From positions 2,631,001-2,695,000 of the forward strand of contig NZ_UFWZ01000001.1 of assembly GCF_900461105.1 (NCBI RefSeq): 64,000 bases of DNA. The letters run 5' to 3'. Below the pieces are notes generated by a model. The model ran no database searches, was not told the DNA's origin, and was given only the letters and a program-made list of their open reading frames with translations. The position numbers were made by a program, and so were the translations under genes. Every line of letters begins with the position of its first letter. Within the stretch, counting starts at the first letter, position 1. Below, piece after piece: positions 26,742 through 36,377 of the stretch. The stretch comes from Clostridium putrefaciens (GTDB taxonomy: Bacteria > Bacillota > Clostridia > Clostridiales > Clostridiaceae).

Positions 26742-27683
26742 ATGACAAAAAAAACATTATCCATAATTTTAGCTGGTATAGTATCTGCAAGTTTATTTGC
26801 AGGTTGCTCAAATAAAACTAAAGACACATCCTTAGATAAAACTATATCTATAGAAGATGCCATGGGAACAGCTACTATCCCTGAAAGTCCCAAAAGAGTA
26901 GTTATACTAACTAGTGAGGGTACAGAAGCACTCCTTACTCTTGGTGTTAAGCCAGTTGGTGCGGTTACTGGTGTTGCTGGTGATTGGTACGAGCATACTA
27001 AAGATGAGCTTATAGACGTGAAACCTGTTGGGAAAGAAACTTCAGTAAATGTAGAAGCAGTTGCTGCATTAAAACCTGATTTAATAATTGGAAATAAAAT
27101 GAGACACGAAAAAATATATGATCAACTAAAATCCATAGCCCCAACTGTATATTCAAATACAATAAGAGGAGCATGGAAAGATAACTTTAAATTTTATTCA
27201 AAAGTTTTAGGCAAAGAATCTGAAGGTGACAAAGCTATGAAAGACTACGAAGATAAAATTACCTTTATAAAAGAAAATTATAAAGATAAGTTAGATACTG
27301 AAGTATCTCTTGTTAGATTTATGACTGGAAAAACTAGAATATATCTTGGAGACACCTTCTCTGGAACCATCCTTAAAGAAATAGGATTTAAAAGACCACA
27401 ATCTCAGCAAGGAACAGAATTTGTTAATGAAATCGGCAAAGAAAGATTAAACGAAGGAGATGGAGACGTAATATTCTACTTCACCTATGAACTCGGTGAT
27501 GGTAAAGGCCTTGCTAGAGAAGAGGAGTGGATACAAGATCCATTATTTAAATCTTTAGAAGCTGTTAAAAATAATAAAGCATTCAAGGTAAATGATATTA
27601 TCTGGAACACAGCTGGTGGTATAAAAGCAGCAAATCTTATGCTAGAGGATCTAACTAACTTTTTAAAAGATAATAAAATATAA
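26742..27683 (+). CDS. Iron-siderophore substrate-binding lipoprotein
   Basis: The product has 313 residues with a signal peptide and lipobox LFAGC at about residue 21. The body resembles the FecB/YfiY class: AALKPDLIIGNKMRHEKIYD, then GAWKDNFKFY, RIYLGDTFSGTILKEIGF and NDIIWNTAGG. It captures Fe(III)-siderophore, perhaps schizokinen-like by similarity to YfiY, and feeds the divergent permeases. AGGAGG lies before the ATG. Confidence 0.92.
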   Translation: MTKKTLSIILAGIVSASLFAGCSNKTKDTSLDKTISIEDAMGTATIPESPKRVVILTSEGTEALLTLGVKPVGAVTGVAGDWYEHTKDELIDVKPVGKETSVNVEAVAALKPDLIIGNKMRHEKIYDQLKSIAPTVYSNTIRGAWKDNFKFYSKVLGKESEGDKAMKDYEDKITFIKENYKDKLDTEVSLVRFMTGKTRIYLGDTFSGTILKEIGFKRPQSQQGTEFVNEIGKERLNEGDGDVIFYFTYELGDGKGLAREEEWIQDPLFKSLEAVKNNKAFKVNDIIWNTAGGIKAANLMLEDLTNFLKDNKI

Positions 27684-27704
27684 AGTACCTTCATACTTAA
27701 GCCA

Positions 27705-27765
27705 AAATAAAGTTCCTACCTACATAATAGCTATACTATTTATCATAAGATAGGAACTTTATTTA
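27705..27765. terminator. Terminator after binding-protein gene
   Basis: A 13-bp stem (AATAAAGTTCCTA and complement) has a loop of about 30 bases and A/T-rich flanks. Confidence 0.65.
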
Positions 27766-27918
27766 AATATAGAAATATTTAAATAATACATGTCTATCTA
27801 ACCACAATCATAAAACATAAATTTATATGCACGTTTTAATTTTGTATTTTGTAACAACTAACTTTGCTAATTTATAACCCATGTATCCCTCTCCTAACTA
27901 TTAATTCCATTCTTAAAT

Positions 27919-28257
27919 TTATTTTTCAACAACCCCACTTGCTGATTCAAATTTTAAAAACCGTGTCCCTTGAAAAGTTAAGCTTCCCCATTCATACTCC
28001 GGTACACTTCTAAAAATACGTCCTCCAACAGTAAATTTAAGTTCACTTTCAGTATCTAGTTCAAATATCAACATTAAAGTCTCATTGGTTGTCATCACTC
28101 CATTAGCATCTGTTTGAGTATGCATATCCCTTTTTTTCTTAATAAGTTGTGCTTTAGTAGATATAATTGGCGATTTCTCATTTTTCATATATGTCCTAAT
28201 ACCCTTAAAAATTATTAAAGCAAATATAGCAAAAAACAATATTCTAAATCCATACAT
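27919..28257 (-). CDS. DUF2500-family membrane-anchored protein
   Basis: The product has 112 residues: one N-terminal membrane helix, then a soluble domain with VPEYEWGSLTFQGTRFLKFE at the end, as seen in the DUF2500 family. The function is unknown. It stands alone. Upstream (28285-28320) lies a 12-bp tandem repeat of CTTCTATATACT. Confidence 0.8.
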   Translation of the reverse strand: MYGFRILFFAIFALIIFKGIRTYMKNEKSPIISTKAQLIKKKRDMHTQTDANGVMTTNETLMLIFELDTESELKFTVGGRIFRSVPEYEWGSLTFQGTRFLKFESASGVVEK

Positions 28258-28374
28258 AGTAAAACCTCCAAAATTATTTATTATTCTATATATTCTTCTA
28301 TATACTCTTCTATATACTCTTCTATTTATCTCTTTATTTCCCTTCTATCATATTGGTTTTCAGATAAATAATTT

Positions 28375-28417
28375 AAACCCTGCACCCTCTCACTTTATAT
28401 GAGAATGTGCAGGGTTT
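28375..28417. terminator. Bidirectional terminator
   Basis: The stem AAACCCTGCA/TGCAGGGTTT has an inner CTCTCA/TGAGAA segment. The internal part resembles the hairpins at 33938 and 61702. Confidence 0.75.
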
Positions 28418-28481
28418 ATTTCTTAATTTAATGAATTACTTTTATTAAAAAACAACCTCTATATTCTTTCTATCCTAAGAC

Positions 28482-28937
28482 TTAATCAATACACTCCATA
28501 AGTTCTAGAACAATTCCATCTGGATCTTTAAGATATACGGCTTTACTTTTTCCAAAGCCTTGTGATGTTAAATCAAAGTATTGAGGCTCTGATAAAAACT
28601 CCACACCCTTTGATTTTAGTGTTTCATAAGTTTTATCAATATTTTCTACATAAAAGCATAGTTCAGAAATAGAAGTTTGATTTAGTTTGTTTTCTATTAC
28701 CTTTGCCTTTTCTGAAACAAATTCAATAAGTTCTACTGGTGGTGCCATAACCTCATCACTACCATTTAGATATGCTACTTTAACACGGCAATTCTCTAAT
28801 GCAAATAGTTTATCAGTAGCTTCACCTTCCATTACCATTTGTCCATCATACTTTAGTCCTAATACCTCTTTATAAAATTTAATTGATTGTTCTATATTTG
28901 ATACTGTTAAACCCACATGGGCAATATTTCTTAACAT
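28482..28937 (-). CDS. VOC-family (glyoxalase-like) protein
   Basis: The product has 151 residues with two beta-alpha-beta-beta-beta repeats: HVGLTVSNIEQSIKFYKEVLG at the start and VYLKDPDGIVLELME at the end, giving metal ligands His8 and the late Glu. It is probably a lactoylglutathione-lyase or epimerase relative; the substrate is unknown. It stands alone with a terminator downstream. Confidence 0.88.
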   Translation of the reverse strand: MLRNIAHVGLTVSNIEQSIKFYKEVLGLKYDGQMVMEGEATDKLFALENCRVKVAYLNGSDEVMAPPVELIEFVSEKAKVIENKLNQTSISELCFYVENIDKTYETLKSKGVEFLSEPQYFDLTSQGFGKSKAVYLKDPDGIVLELMECID

Positions 28938-29160
28938 AAAATACCCTCCATTTAAAATATATAAATATACACTTTTATTTCACTAAAACCTACTCAATCT
29001 TTATGTAGCGGCTAGTAATATAAACATTTTACTATAAAACCTTTTAGACGTCTATGGTACATAGTTAGTTTTAGGGTTAAGTTTTCTATTGTGTCCCAAA
29101 GTATCTTAATCCTTCCAATAACCTCTAAAACCTTATCTTCTAAATGACATTTAAGTTTAC

Positions 29161-30855
29161 TTATACCTTGAATTTAGACATAACTTCTCCAAGTTCAATA
29201 CTTAACTTATTTAAACTTTCAGCTGTTACTCCTATTTCTTGCATGGACGCACTTTGTTCTTCACTGCTTGCAGACACCTCTTCAGATATTGCAGCATTTT
29301 CTTCGGACACTGAAGAAATCCCTTGTATTCTATTAGACATATTATTTATATTTTCTTCAATAACGCTAAAAAATGTGTTTATTTCATCTATACTGCCGAT
29401 CATAATTTCTACTTCTTTTGTCATGTCTTTAAATGTAATACTCGTGCCATCAACTGCCTTTTTTTGTTCTTTTGCAATTGAATTTGCATTATCAATTTCT
29501 GTAACTGATTCTTTAGCATTTTTATTTATACTTTGTAATATTTGTGCAATTTCTTTTGTAGCTATTGCAGACTTTTCTGCTAATTTTCTTATTTCTTCAG
29601 CTACTACAGAAAACCCTTTTCCATATTCACCTGATCTAGCTGCTTCAATAGCAGCATTCAAAGCTAATAAGTTGGTTTGTTCAGATATACTCCCAATTGT
29701 TAATAGAATAGTTTGAACCTGTTCTATTTCTTTAGCAAGTTTCCCAACTCCTTTAGTGACCTTTTCAAAGGCCTCCATATTTTCATCAGTTTTTATACCT
29801 TGATTACTTACTGCTTCTAATCCACTATCTATTAGCTTCCTTGTTTGGCTAGCAGAGTTATTAATATTCGTAATCTTCTTTTGATTTTCACTAATACCTG
29901 TAAAAATTTCTTGTACTCTGTAAGACATATCATTTATATTTATAGCTTGCTCCGAAGCTCCTGATGCAATATTTTCAATTCCAACGTTTACTTCATTCAA
30001 TGCAACTTTATTTTCGTTAATAGAAGAATTTAATATATCTCCAGATGTTGCGACATTTTCACCTGTCATTTTTATTTGTACTACAATCCGTCTAATATTG
30101 TCTATGAAATCATTAATAGCACCAGACAATAATTCTAGTTCATCTCCTGTTTTTATTTCTATCTTTTTAGTTAGATCTCCTCCAGATGAACTAAGTTCTT
30201 TAAATCTTTCGATCAGATTAATTATAGGATAATGAATGTTTTTAGTAGAAAACTTCCAAGTAAATATAAATATTATAATTCCAGTGATTATAGAAATTAC
30301 ACTTAATATAATTGATCTTTGTATAAGCTCTTTAACCTTACTTATTGAGGTTACTATACCTTCTTTTGATTTAACTTGGTACTCATCCACTACATTATTT
30401 ATCTTTTCAGCCTTAACATCAAACTCTTCCATTAGAATATTTCCAGTCACTGGCCCATCCTTTATATATAAATTAGCCATATTTTTGCCCACTTCATAAT
30501 ATGGATCAAATTCCTTATCTATTTGTTGCAATTTCTCTTTATCTTCTGGATTTATTAAGATAAGCTTTTTAATTGTATCTTTAAATTTTAATGCATATAC
30601 CTCCGCTTCTTCAAATCCACCATCAAATCCTTCTGCGGCCCTAGTAGCACTTATATCTGTTAAAAATTGTTGTACTTGTACTACGTTTAACTTTAAATCT
30701 TTAGAATATGATAGTGTCTCATAATACTTATCATTCATTATTTCTATTTGCTTTAAGTTATCTGTTGTTTTTATGATTTGTCCTCCCATAAAACCTATAA
30801 AAACAACAAACATAATAATTACAGGTAGTAATATTTTAATTCTAATACTTTTCAT
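29161..30855 (-). CDS. Methyl-accepting chemotaxis protein
   Basis: The product is about 564 residues: a first membrane helix, a four-helix-bundle sensor of about 150 residues, a second helix near residues 185-205, HAMP, and a long signalling domain with the hairpin tip [34 protein letters not shown]. It transmits ligand sensing to CheA/CheW. ATG at 30855 is preferred to the frame's first codon because GGGGATTG precedes it and the signal anchor follows at once. Confidence 0.93.
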   Translation of the reverse strand: MKSIRIKILLPVIIMFVVFIGFMGGQIIKTTDNLKQIEIMNDKYYETLSYSKDLKLNVVQVQQFLTDISATRAAEGFDGGFEEAEVYALKFKDTIKKLILINPEDKEKLQQIDKEFDPYYEVGKNMANLYIKDGPVTGNILMEEFDVKAEKINNVVDEYQVKSKEGIVTSISKVKELIQRSIILSVISIITGIIIFIFTWKFSTKNIHYPIINLIERFKELSSSGGDLTKKIEIKTGDELELLSGAINDFIDNIRRIVVQIKMTGENVATSGDILNSSINENKVALNEVNVGIENIASGASEQAININDMSYRVQEIFTGISENQKKITNINNSASQTRKLIDSGLEAVSNQGIKTDENMEAFEKVTKGVGKLAKEIEQVQTILLTIGSISEQTNLLALNAAIEAARSGEYGKGFSVVAEEIRKLAEKSAIATKEIAQILQSINKNAKESVTEIDNANSIAKEQKKAVDGTSITFKDMTKEVEIMIGSIDEINTFFSVIEENINNMSNRIQGISSVSEENAAISEEVSASSEEQSASMQEIGVTAESLNKLSIELGEVMSKFKV

Positions 30856-31123
30856 ATAATCAATCCCCAATCTTCTATTAAATATAATGATTAACATTAT
30901 ATTTGTAAAATTATATTTTCAAAATCACATTTCTAAAATCATACTTCCAAGATACGTAATTCTTATTTATATATCGAATAAAACCCTTATTAGCTTAATA
31001 TGGCACTGTAATATTAATATCTATTTTTACAAAAGTTGCACTTAAAAGGTTTTCATGGGAACATAGTGTGGACTTATAATGATAATATGTTAAATAACCC
31101 CACACCATAATATAAAACATAAT

Positions 31124-31160
31124 AAAAAGTCATAAGACATATTTATCTTATGACCTTTTA
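31124..31160. terminator. Terminator of peptidase gene
   Basis: The AAAGTCATAAGA/TCTTATGACC-type stem has T-rich flanks. The rest of 30856-31186 holds no recognisable feature. Confidence 0.65.
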
Positions 31161-31186
31161 TTATTATTATTAACTAAGCCTTGTAT

Positions 31187-32524
31187 TTAATCTAAAAACT
31201 CTCTTTTTATAAGCTTGTCATTTGAATTCATGAAGTTTAGATATTCTTCTTTTGTCATAGCAGGAACAAAATTATTAAGAATACTTTTAGCCTCTTTTGC
31301 ATCATCAAAAAGTAGGTCTACTATAGTTAAAGCTAATGATTTAGCTGGCTCTAAATAAATATATTCTTCATTAACTATACAATAATCTTTTGAATGAAGC
31401 TCTCCTTTTATCCCACCGAACATAGGATGCAAGGTTGGCATTATATGAGATACATCACCTAAATCGAAGGAACCTGAAAAGTCGCTTTCTTGTACTATAT
31501 CATCTTTGGTAATTCCAAGTTCTATTAGGTTCTTAAATAATATATCTTCCATCTCTTGATGTTTTAAAATCGGCAAGTATCCTGGCAATTCTTTGATTTC
31601 AATATTAGCACCTACAGCCATAGCTCCAGCAATTAATGATCTATTAACTTTTGCATTTGCATCTATCATCGCCTCTACAGTTCTTGCCCTCGTATATGAT
31701 TCCATTCTAACATCAGCAGGTACCACATTTACGATGTCCCCACCCTTTGTTATAATCGGATGAATTCTTACTCTATCACTATCTTTAAAGGTTTCCCTTT
31801 GAGCATTTATATTGTTCATGGCAAGGACAGCTGCATTAAGTGCATTTACCCCTTTATGTGGCGAGTTACCCGCATGAGCTTCCCTACCAATAAACTTAAT
31901 ATTCTTTCCAATAAATCCGTTACTTATAGTCCCAACTAATACCTTTTTATCACCAACATCTAAAGCATGGAACATAACTGCCATATCAACATCATCTAAG
32001 GCACCTTTTCTTATTAATTCCTGTTTCCCTCCAAAATATTGAATAATTCCTTTTTCCTTGAGTTTACTTCTGTAATCTATCTCTATGAATTCTTCTGCTG
32101 GTGTTGCAATAAAATCAATCTTACCATCTAGTTCTTTATATACACCTGATTTTATAAGACCAATTGCCACACCTATCATCCCTGCAATTTGTATATTATG
32201 ACCACAAGTATGAGAAGCCCCCGAACTTAAAGAATCCTTATGAGCATTGCAAACTATGCCATCTAATTCACCTAGAACCGCAACCCTTGGGCCAGACTTT
32301 TGCTCATTTATTTTAGCCCTACAACCAGTGCACGCAATACCATCTACCACATCTAAATTTAATTCATTTTCAAAAAATTCTTTCACAAGTTTTGTAGTTT
32401 CAAACTCTTTATAGCCAAGCTCAGGATTTTTATAGATCTTTCTACCTATATCAAAAATCAAATCCCTATTTTCCTCAATTGTGGAAATTACTTTAGCCTT
32501 CATTATTTCCTTACTCATACCCAT
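31187..32524 (-). CDS. M20-family amidohydrolase (AbgB-like)
   Basis: The product has 445 residues. Metal-site motifs are CGHNIQ at about residues 106-110, the ATPAEE stretch and a late LHPMFGGIKGELHSKD segment. A dimerisation insert with HAGNSPHKGVNAL is also present. These fit M20D amidases acting on N-acyl or p-aminobenzoyl amino acids. It begins 8 bases after a truncated peptidase gene of the same clan, so the two were once an operon. Confidence 0.85.
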   Translation of the reverse strand: MGMSKEIMKAKVISTIEENRDLIFDIGRKIYKNPELGYKEFETTKLVKEFFENELNLDVVDGIACTGCRAKINEQKSGPRVAVLGELDGIVCNAHKDSLSSGASHTCGHNIQIAGMIGVAIGLIKSGVYKELDGKIDFIATPAEEFIEIDYRSKLKEKGIIQYFGGKQELIRKGALDDVDMAVMFHALDVGDKKVLVGTISNGFIGKNIKFIGREAHAGNSPHKGVNALNAAVLAMNNINAQRETFKDSDRVRIHPIITKGGDIVNVVPADVRMESYTRARTVEAMIDANAKVNRSLIAGAMAVGANIEIKELPGYLPILKHQEMEDILFKNLIELGITKDDIVQESDFSGSFDLGDVSHIMPTLHPMFGGIKGELHSKDYCIVNEEYIYLEPAKSLALTIVDLLFDDAKEAKSILNNFVPAMTKEEYLNFMNSNDKLIKREFLD

Positions 32525-32531
32525 CTATTAA

Positions 32532-32785
32532 TCAGTCCTTTTTTATATATCTAACAATGGCCTCTGTTGTCTTTACTAGTTCATCAATTTCTAAATATTC
32601 TTCAACAGTATGTACATTGTTCATTCCAACTCCAATAATAATTGAGTTAAATCCTTGTTTTGCAAATATATTACTATCTGATCCTCCACCAATAACCTGA
32701 AGCTTAGAGGAAATATTTAACTTTTCATATATCTTAGCAAATTGTTTTGCAAAAATCAAATTATCCTTTGGTTTTGTTTCAGGCA
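32532..32785 (-). pseudogene. C-terminal fragment of a PepT-like M20 peptidase
   Basis: Only the last 85 or so codons remain (GGGSDSNIFAKQGFNSIIIGVG, then HTVEEYLEIDELVKTTEAIVRY). These are the end of a peptidase-T-like metallopeptidase with the late metal-binding His. The 5' part is replaced by repeat B, and the open frame reading into the repeat is artificial. Confidence 0.8.
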
Positions 32786-32890
32786 AGTAAAAGTGGGCAA
32801 TTATTTTATTTAATTTATAAGCAAGAGGATAACTTCGTCCCCCTCTATCACCTCGGAGATTATTAAACTTATACGAGAGAGGCACAGTAA
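32786..32890. repeat. Repeat B copy 1
   Basis: It contains AGTAAAAGTGGGCAATTATT..., then the core GCAAGAGGATAACTTCGTCC, followed by AGATTATTAAACTTATACGA that recurs at 59432. The core recurs at 34098, 50818, 60772 and 61449. It marks the breakpoint of the truncated peptidase gene. Confidence 0.65.
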
Positions 32891-33030
32891 GTTAACAAGT
32901 CCAAGTACTTCATTGTATCATCAATGATATACCCCCGAGGAACATAAAAACTAAAAGCATGAAATATAGTGCAGGTTTTAATGAGTTTGGTTATAATATA
33001 AATAAGTAGATTTAAAGAATGGAGGATATT

Positions 33031-33432
33031 ATGAAATTAATTAAAGATAGTGGAATAGATATTGATATGCTCTATGATGTTATAGCCTTATGTACTTTTG
33101 GAAGTTACAATGAAAGCTGCTGGGACAAGGAGCGAAGTGACATAGATGTTATGGTTCTTTCTAATACAGAGTTAGAATGGACTAGGGAAATGGAAATAGA
33201 AGATTATTTAACTCATCATTTATCAGTGTATTTTAATCATGAAAATATTCATATTACCTTCATCAATGATTTTGTTTATCCCTTTGGAGAGATTATGATA
33301 TCAAGCCCTAATAAAATCATATTACAAGAAGAACGGTATTTGGATTATATCCTTGGGTATTCATCTTTTAAAAGAGATAGAGAGTATTTAGAAATTATGA
33401 GAGACTATCATTTAAAGGAGGGAGGATTTTAG
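33031..33432 (+). CDS. mntA: MNT-domain nucleotidyltransferase antitoxin
   Basis: The product is about 133 residues with the minimal-nucleotidyltransferase motif GSYNESCWDKERSDIDVMVL (G-S-x-D-x-D). In type VII toxin-antitoxin systems MntA adds AMP to a Tyr of the HEPN partner and silences it. ATG at 33031 has GGAGG five bases before it. The HEPN gene follows after two bases. Confidence 0.88.
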   Translation: MKLIKDSGIDIDMLYDVIALCTFGSYNESCWDKERSDIDVMVLSNTELEWTREMEIEDYLTHHLSVYFNHENIHITFINDFVYPFGEIMISSPNKIILQEERYLDYILGYSSFKRDREYLEIMRDYHLKEGGF

Positions 33433-33434
33433 TT

Positions 33435-33911
33435 ATGGTTTATTACAAATATAAAAAAGAAAAGTTAGAAGAAAAGCTTGTAGAAAGTAAAGTCTTTTTA
33501 GTGAGAATAAGAGAATGTTTAAAGAGAAACCCAAATAGTGAGGATGAAATAGTAGATGAAGCTATGATATCTTACTTTAATTCTTTCTGTGAATTTATAC
33601 TAGATATGTGTGAAACATATTTAGTAGCAACAGAAAATTATATACCTAATAAATCGGGGGTAGATATAATAGAATTATCATCAAACTTTGGATTCATATC
33701 TTCAAATGATTCTAAGAAACTTCAAGGAATAGTGAGACTTAGGAATAGATATACTCATGATTATTATCAAAGGAGATTAGCAAGGAAAAGAATTATAGAC
33801 ATATGCAAATCTGAAATAATAACTTTAGATTTATTTCTAGAAACATCTTCTGAAAGAATAAGATTAGTTATTAGTGACAAGACCTTGGGCAACACCTCAG
33901 ACTCCCATTAA
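33435..33911 (+). CDS. hepT: HEPN-domain toxin (HepT-like RNase)
   Basis: This 158-residue helical protein has the active-site motif RNRYTHDYY (R-x4-H-x-Y) near residue 105. HepT proteins cleave RNA unless AMPylated by MntA. The pair is next to BREX and is a plausible defence or maintenance module. The last codons (GNTSDSH) run into sequence resembling repeat B. A second, broken copy lies at 50872-51656. Confidence 0.88.
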   Translation: MVYYKYKKEKLEEKLVESKVFLVRIRECLKRNPNSEDEIVDEAMISYFNSFCEFILDMCETYLVATENYIPNKSGVDIIELSSNFGFISSNDSKKLQGIVRLRNRYTHDYYQRRLARKRIIDICKSEIITLDLFLETSSERIRLVISDKTLGNTSDSH

Positions 33912-33920
33912 ATTACCAAG

Positions 33921-34066
33921 TGATATCGTAATAAAATAAAAGACTGCACACTCTCACCTTAGATGAGAAAATGCAGTCTTTTATATTCTTATATTTGTTT
34001 TAATTTTCAATACTACATTCTTTAAAACATAGTATATCCATAATACATATTTCCATTGAACTTTTT
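33921..34066. repeat. 146-bp duplicated intergenic block with terminator (copy 1)
   Basis: It is nearly identical to 61685-61830. Inside, a hairpin at 33938-33982 (AAAAGACTGCA/TGCAGTCTTTT) acts as a bidirectional terminator between hepT and brxL. Confidence 0.75.
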
Positions 34067-34094
34067 TTCTATTTGAACGAGTTTGTTTTTATTT

Positions 34095-34146
34095 AAAGCA
34101 AGATGGTGACTTTGTCTCCCTCTAACTCCTCCGAGGTCCAGTAAAT
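34095..34146. repeat. Repeat B copy 2
   Basis: The core GCAAGATGGTGACTTTGTCT... ends in GGTCCAGTAAATT, just downstream of brxL. Confidence 0.65.
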
Positions 34147-34177
34147 TCTTCTATTAATTCTATATTTTCAATCTATG

Positions 34178-36208
34178 TTATTGAACTCCCAATGACTTAA
34201 ATACAGCATCTTCTGCCCCACTATAGAACATAATCTGAAACTTAGCAAACAACTCTGGTGGTACTATTCCTATATCTGCTGCATTGACCATTGGTAGTAA
34301 AATCTTCTTTGCTCCTGAATCAAAACATACTTGTAGTGTATTTGCTAGATCTTCTATCTTATTTACTGTTCCACCTATACTAATAGAACCTAATACTGCT
34401 AACTTACTTTGTACTGGTTTCATAAGCGCACCTGAACACATTGCTATTATTGCTGCTAATGATAGGCTTGAAGTCATTCCAACTCCATTTACATCTTGTA
34501 CATGCATTAGATAATCCTTTTGAGTAGTTGATATAGATGCACTTATATTTCTGCTATTAGCCTTAAAAAATCTAAATGCAGTTTCTATACTTTCCTTTGC
34601 TTCTCTATCTGATCCTAAGCCTGTTTTTTCAAACTTACCTGAACCATTAACTACTTCTGTTTCTATTTTATATACTCCTATCATTCCAGAGTCCCCTACA
34701 CCTATTGTGTATACCTGTCCTGCCTTCATAGCACCTTCTGGTATAAGAGATCCACTACCTTGCTCTGGGACCGATACAAACTCTTCACTCATAGTTTCAT
34801 TATCTATATAAGAGAAATGAACATCATAAAACTCCATTCCACCTATTTTCTTTAATTGTTCTTTTACTCTTCTTCTACCAACTAAAGCATATCTTAGTAT
34901 TTCTTCTATATCCTCTTTAGTGAATTCTCCATGAGGATATATTAGTTTTACTAAGCCTGAAACTGTTTTTCTAACCGCTATAACATCTCTTTGATTTAGG
35001 TTATTACCTAATTTAAAGTATTTATCTATAGCATCACCATAAGTTATTTTTCTCATATATCTTAGATACTCTGAAAGATAGTCAGTTATAAATCCAAAAC
35101 TATCTGTAAAAAACTCTGGTCTCATTTTAGGTATTTCCCATCCCGGCAAGTAAAAATGCATTCTATCAAAGAAGGCTGAATCATAAGCCATGACTTCTGG
35201 GAATGGATCAAATAGGTGTGATGTCTTTAATAGAACATCTACACTTTGATTTATGTTACCAACAAACACCATTGATGCTGATGCTGCTTTTTCTTCCTTA
35301 CCTCTGGCAAATGAACCTGATGCCATGTAGTCCTTCATTATTTGTATACCATCTTTATCTTTGAATGTTATCCCTGCAACTTCATCAAAGGCTACTGTAT
35401 CCCACATACCAACCAAACCTATTTTTCTTTGAGACATATTATAAAATAGATTAGCAACCGTAGTTTGACCACCTGATACTAATATAGAATTTGGAGATAT
35501 TTCTTTATATAAATGTGATTTACCTGTTCCTCTTGGGCCAAGTTCACACATATTATAATTATTTTCACATAGAGGCACCATTCTAAGAAGCATATGCCAC
35601 TTAACTTGATCTTTTAATTGAGTTGGCTCCATTCCTATAGATTTTATAAGAATATCAATCCACTCTTCTTTTGTGAATTGCTTTCTTCCTTCTATAAGTT
35701 CATCCATATCCATATTAGGCATCTGAATTGGAGTTACTTGCTCTATCAAAAATGGAGATGAATTTTTTGTAGTTTCATCATATAGGTATTGAATTTTTAC
35801 TATGCACCAAATCCCTCCACCTAAAAGTTTTTCATAGTCTTTAACATACTTAGAATCTATTTCAACATCTTTTAAGCCTAGATTTGAAAACTCTGCTACA
35901 TAAATGTCTTTCTTCTCATTTAACTTTACTGTAAGTTTATCTATAACAGTATATCTAGACATTTCTCTTATTTTAGACTTAATTTTTTCAGCCTCATCTG
36001 GTCTTACAAAGTTATCTGCTAATATATTTTTAACTCTTTCAACACCAGCATTTATACTATCATCATCATCTGTAGCGCAATACATACCAAGAAGATATTC
36101 AAGTACATATGTAGGAACATTTGCTCCTTGCTTTAACTTTTGTGTTAAATCTTTTCTAACAACCTTACCTGCAAAATGGCTATTTAACTTTATACTTAAC
36201 TCATCCAT
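34178..36208 (-). CDS. brxL: BREX protein BrxL (Lon-like protease/AAA+)
   Basis: The product has 676 residues: an N-terminal BrxL domain, an AAA+ ATPase with Walker A GPRGTGKS at 224-231, and a C-terminal Lon-like domain (GVGMTSSLSLAAIIAMCSGA, then GSISIGGTVNKIEDL). BrxL is a DNA-binding hexamer required for phage exclusion in type 1 BREX. It is the last gene of the minus-strand cluster and has GAGGGAGAATTTC before the ATG. The gap to pglZ carries 7-bp repeats. Confidence 0.93.
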   Translation of the reverse strand: MDELSIKLNSHFAGKVVRKDLTQKLKQGANVPTYVLEYLLGMYCATDDDDSINAGVERVKNILADNFVRPDEAEKIKSKIREMSRYTVIDKLTVKLNEKKDIYVAEFSNLGLKDVEIDSKYVKDYEKLLGGGIWCIVKIQYLYDETTKNSSPFLIEQVTPIQMPNMDMDELIEGRKQFTKEEWIDILIKSIGMEPTQLKDQVKWHMLLRMVPLCENNYNMCELGPRGTGKSHLYKEISPNSILVSGGQTTVANLFYNMSQRKIGLVGMWDTVAFDEVAGITFKDKDGIQIMKDYMASGSFARGKEEKAASASMVFVGNINQSVDVLLKTSHLFDPFPEVMAYDSAFFDRMHFYLPGWEIPKMRPEFFTDSFGFITDYLSEYLRYMRKITYGDAIDKYFKLGNNLNQRDVIAVRKTVSGLVKLIYPHGEFTKEDIEEILRYALVGRRRVKEQLKKIGGMEFYDVHFSYIDNETMSEEFVSVPEQGSGSLIPEGAMKAGQVYTIGVGDSGMIGVYKIETEVVNGSGKFEKTGLGSDREAKESIETAFRFFKANSRNISASISTTQKDYLMHVQDVNGVGMTSSLSLAAIIAMCSGALMKPVQSKLAVLGSISIGGTVNKIEDLANTLQVCFDSGAKKILLPMVNAADIGIVPPELFAKFQIMFYSGAEDAVFKSLGVQ

Positions 36209-36239
36209 TGAAATTCTCCCTCGTAAAAATCGCTATCGC

Positions 36240-36375
36240 TCTTTTTAGTGATTAGTGTGCAGTTGTTAATAAATAGCTTTTCACTTCTCCTAAACTCTTC
36301 ATTATCTACTGCCAACTACCCACCACTCACTAATCACTAATCACTGCACACTACCCACTACCCACTGCCCACTAT
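36240..36375. repeat. Degenerate 7-bp repeats between pglZ and brxL
   Basis: The run includes CACTAATCACTAATCACTGC and ACTACCCACTACCCACTGCC. The 7-base period CCCACTR is clear. Similar runs are at 38940-39030, 44780-45065, 45450-45625 and 49985-50100. Confidence 0.8.
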
Positions 36376-36377
36376 CA

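Noticed and set aside
32786-32885. N-terminal extension of the PepT-like frame (MPLSYKFNNLRGDRGGRSYP...)
   Set aside because: These codons are repeat B sequence, not peptidase; the same DNA occurs at unrelated places.
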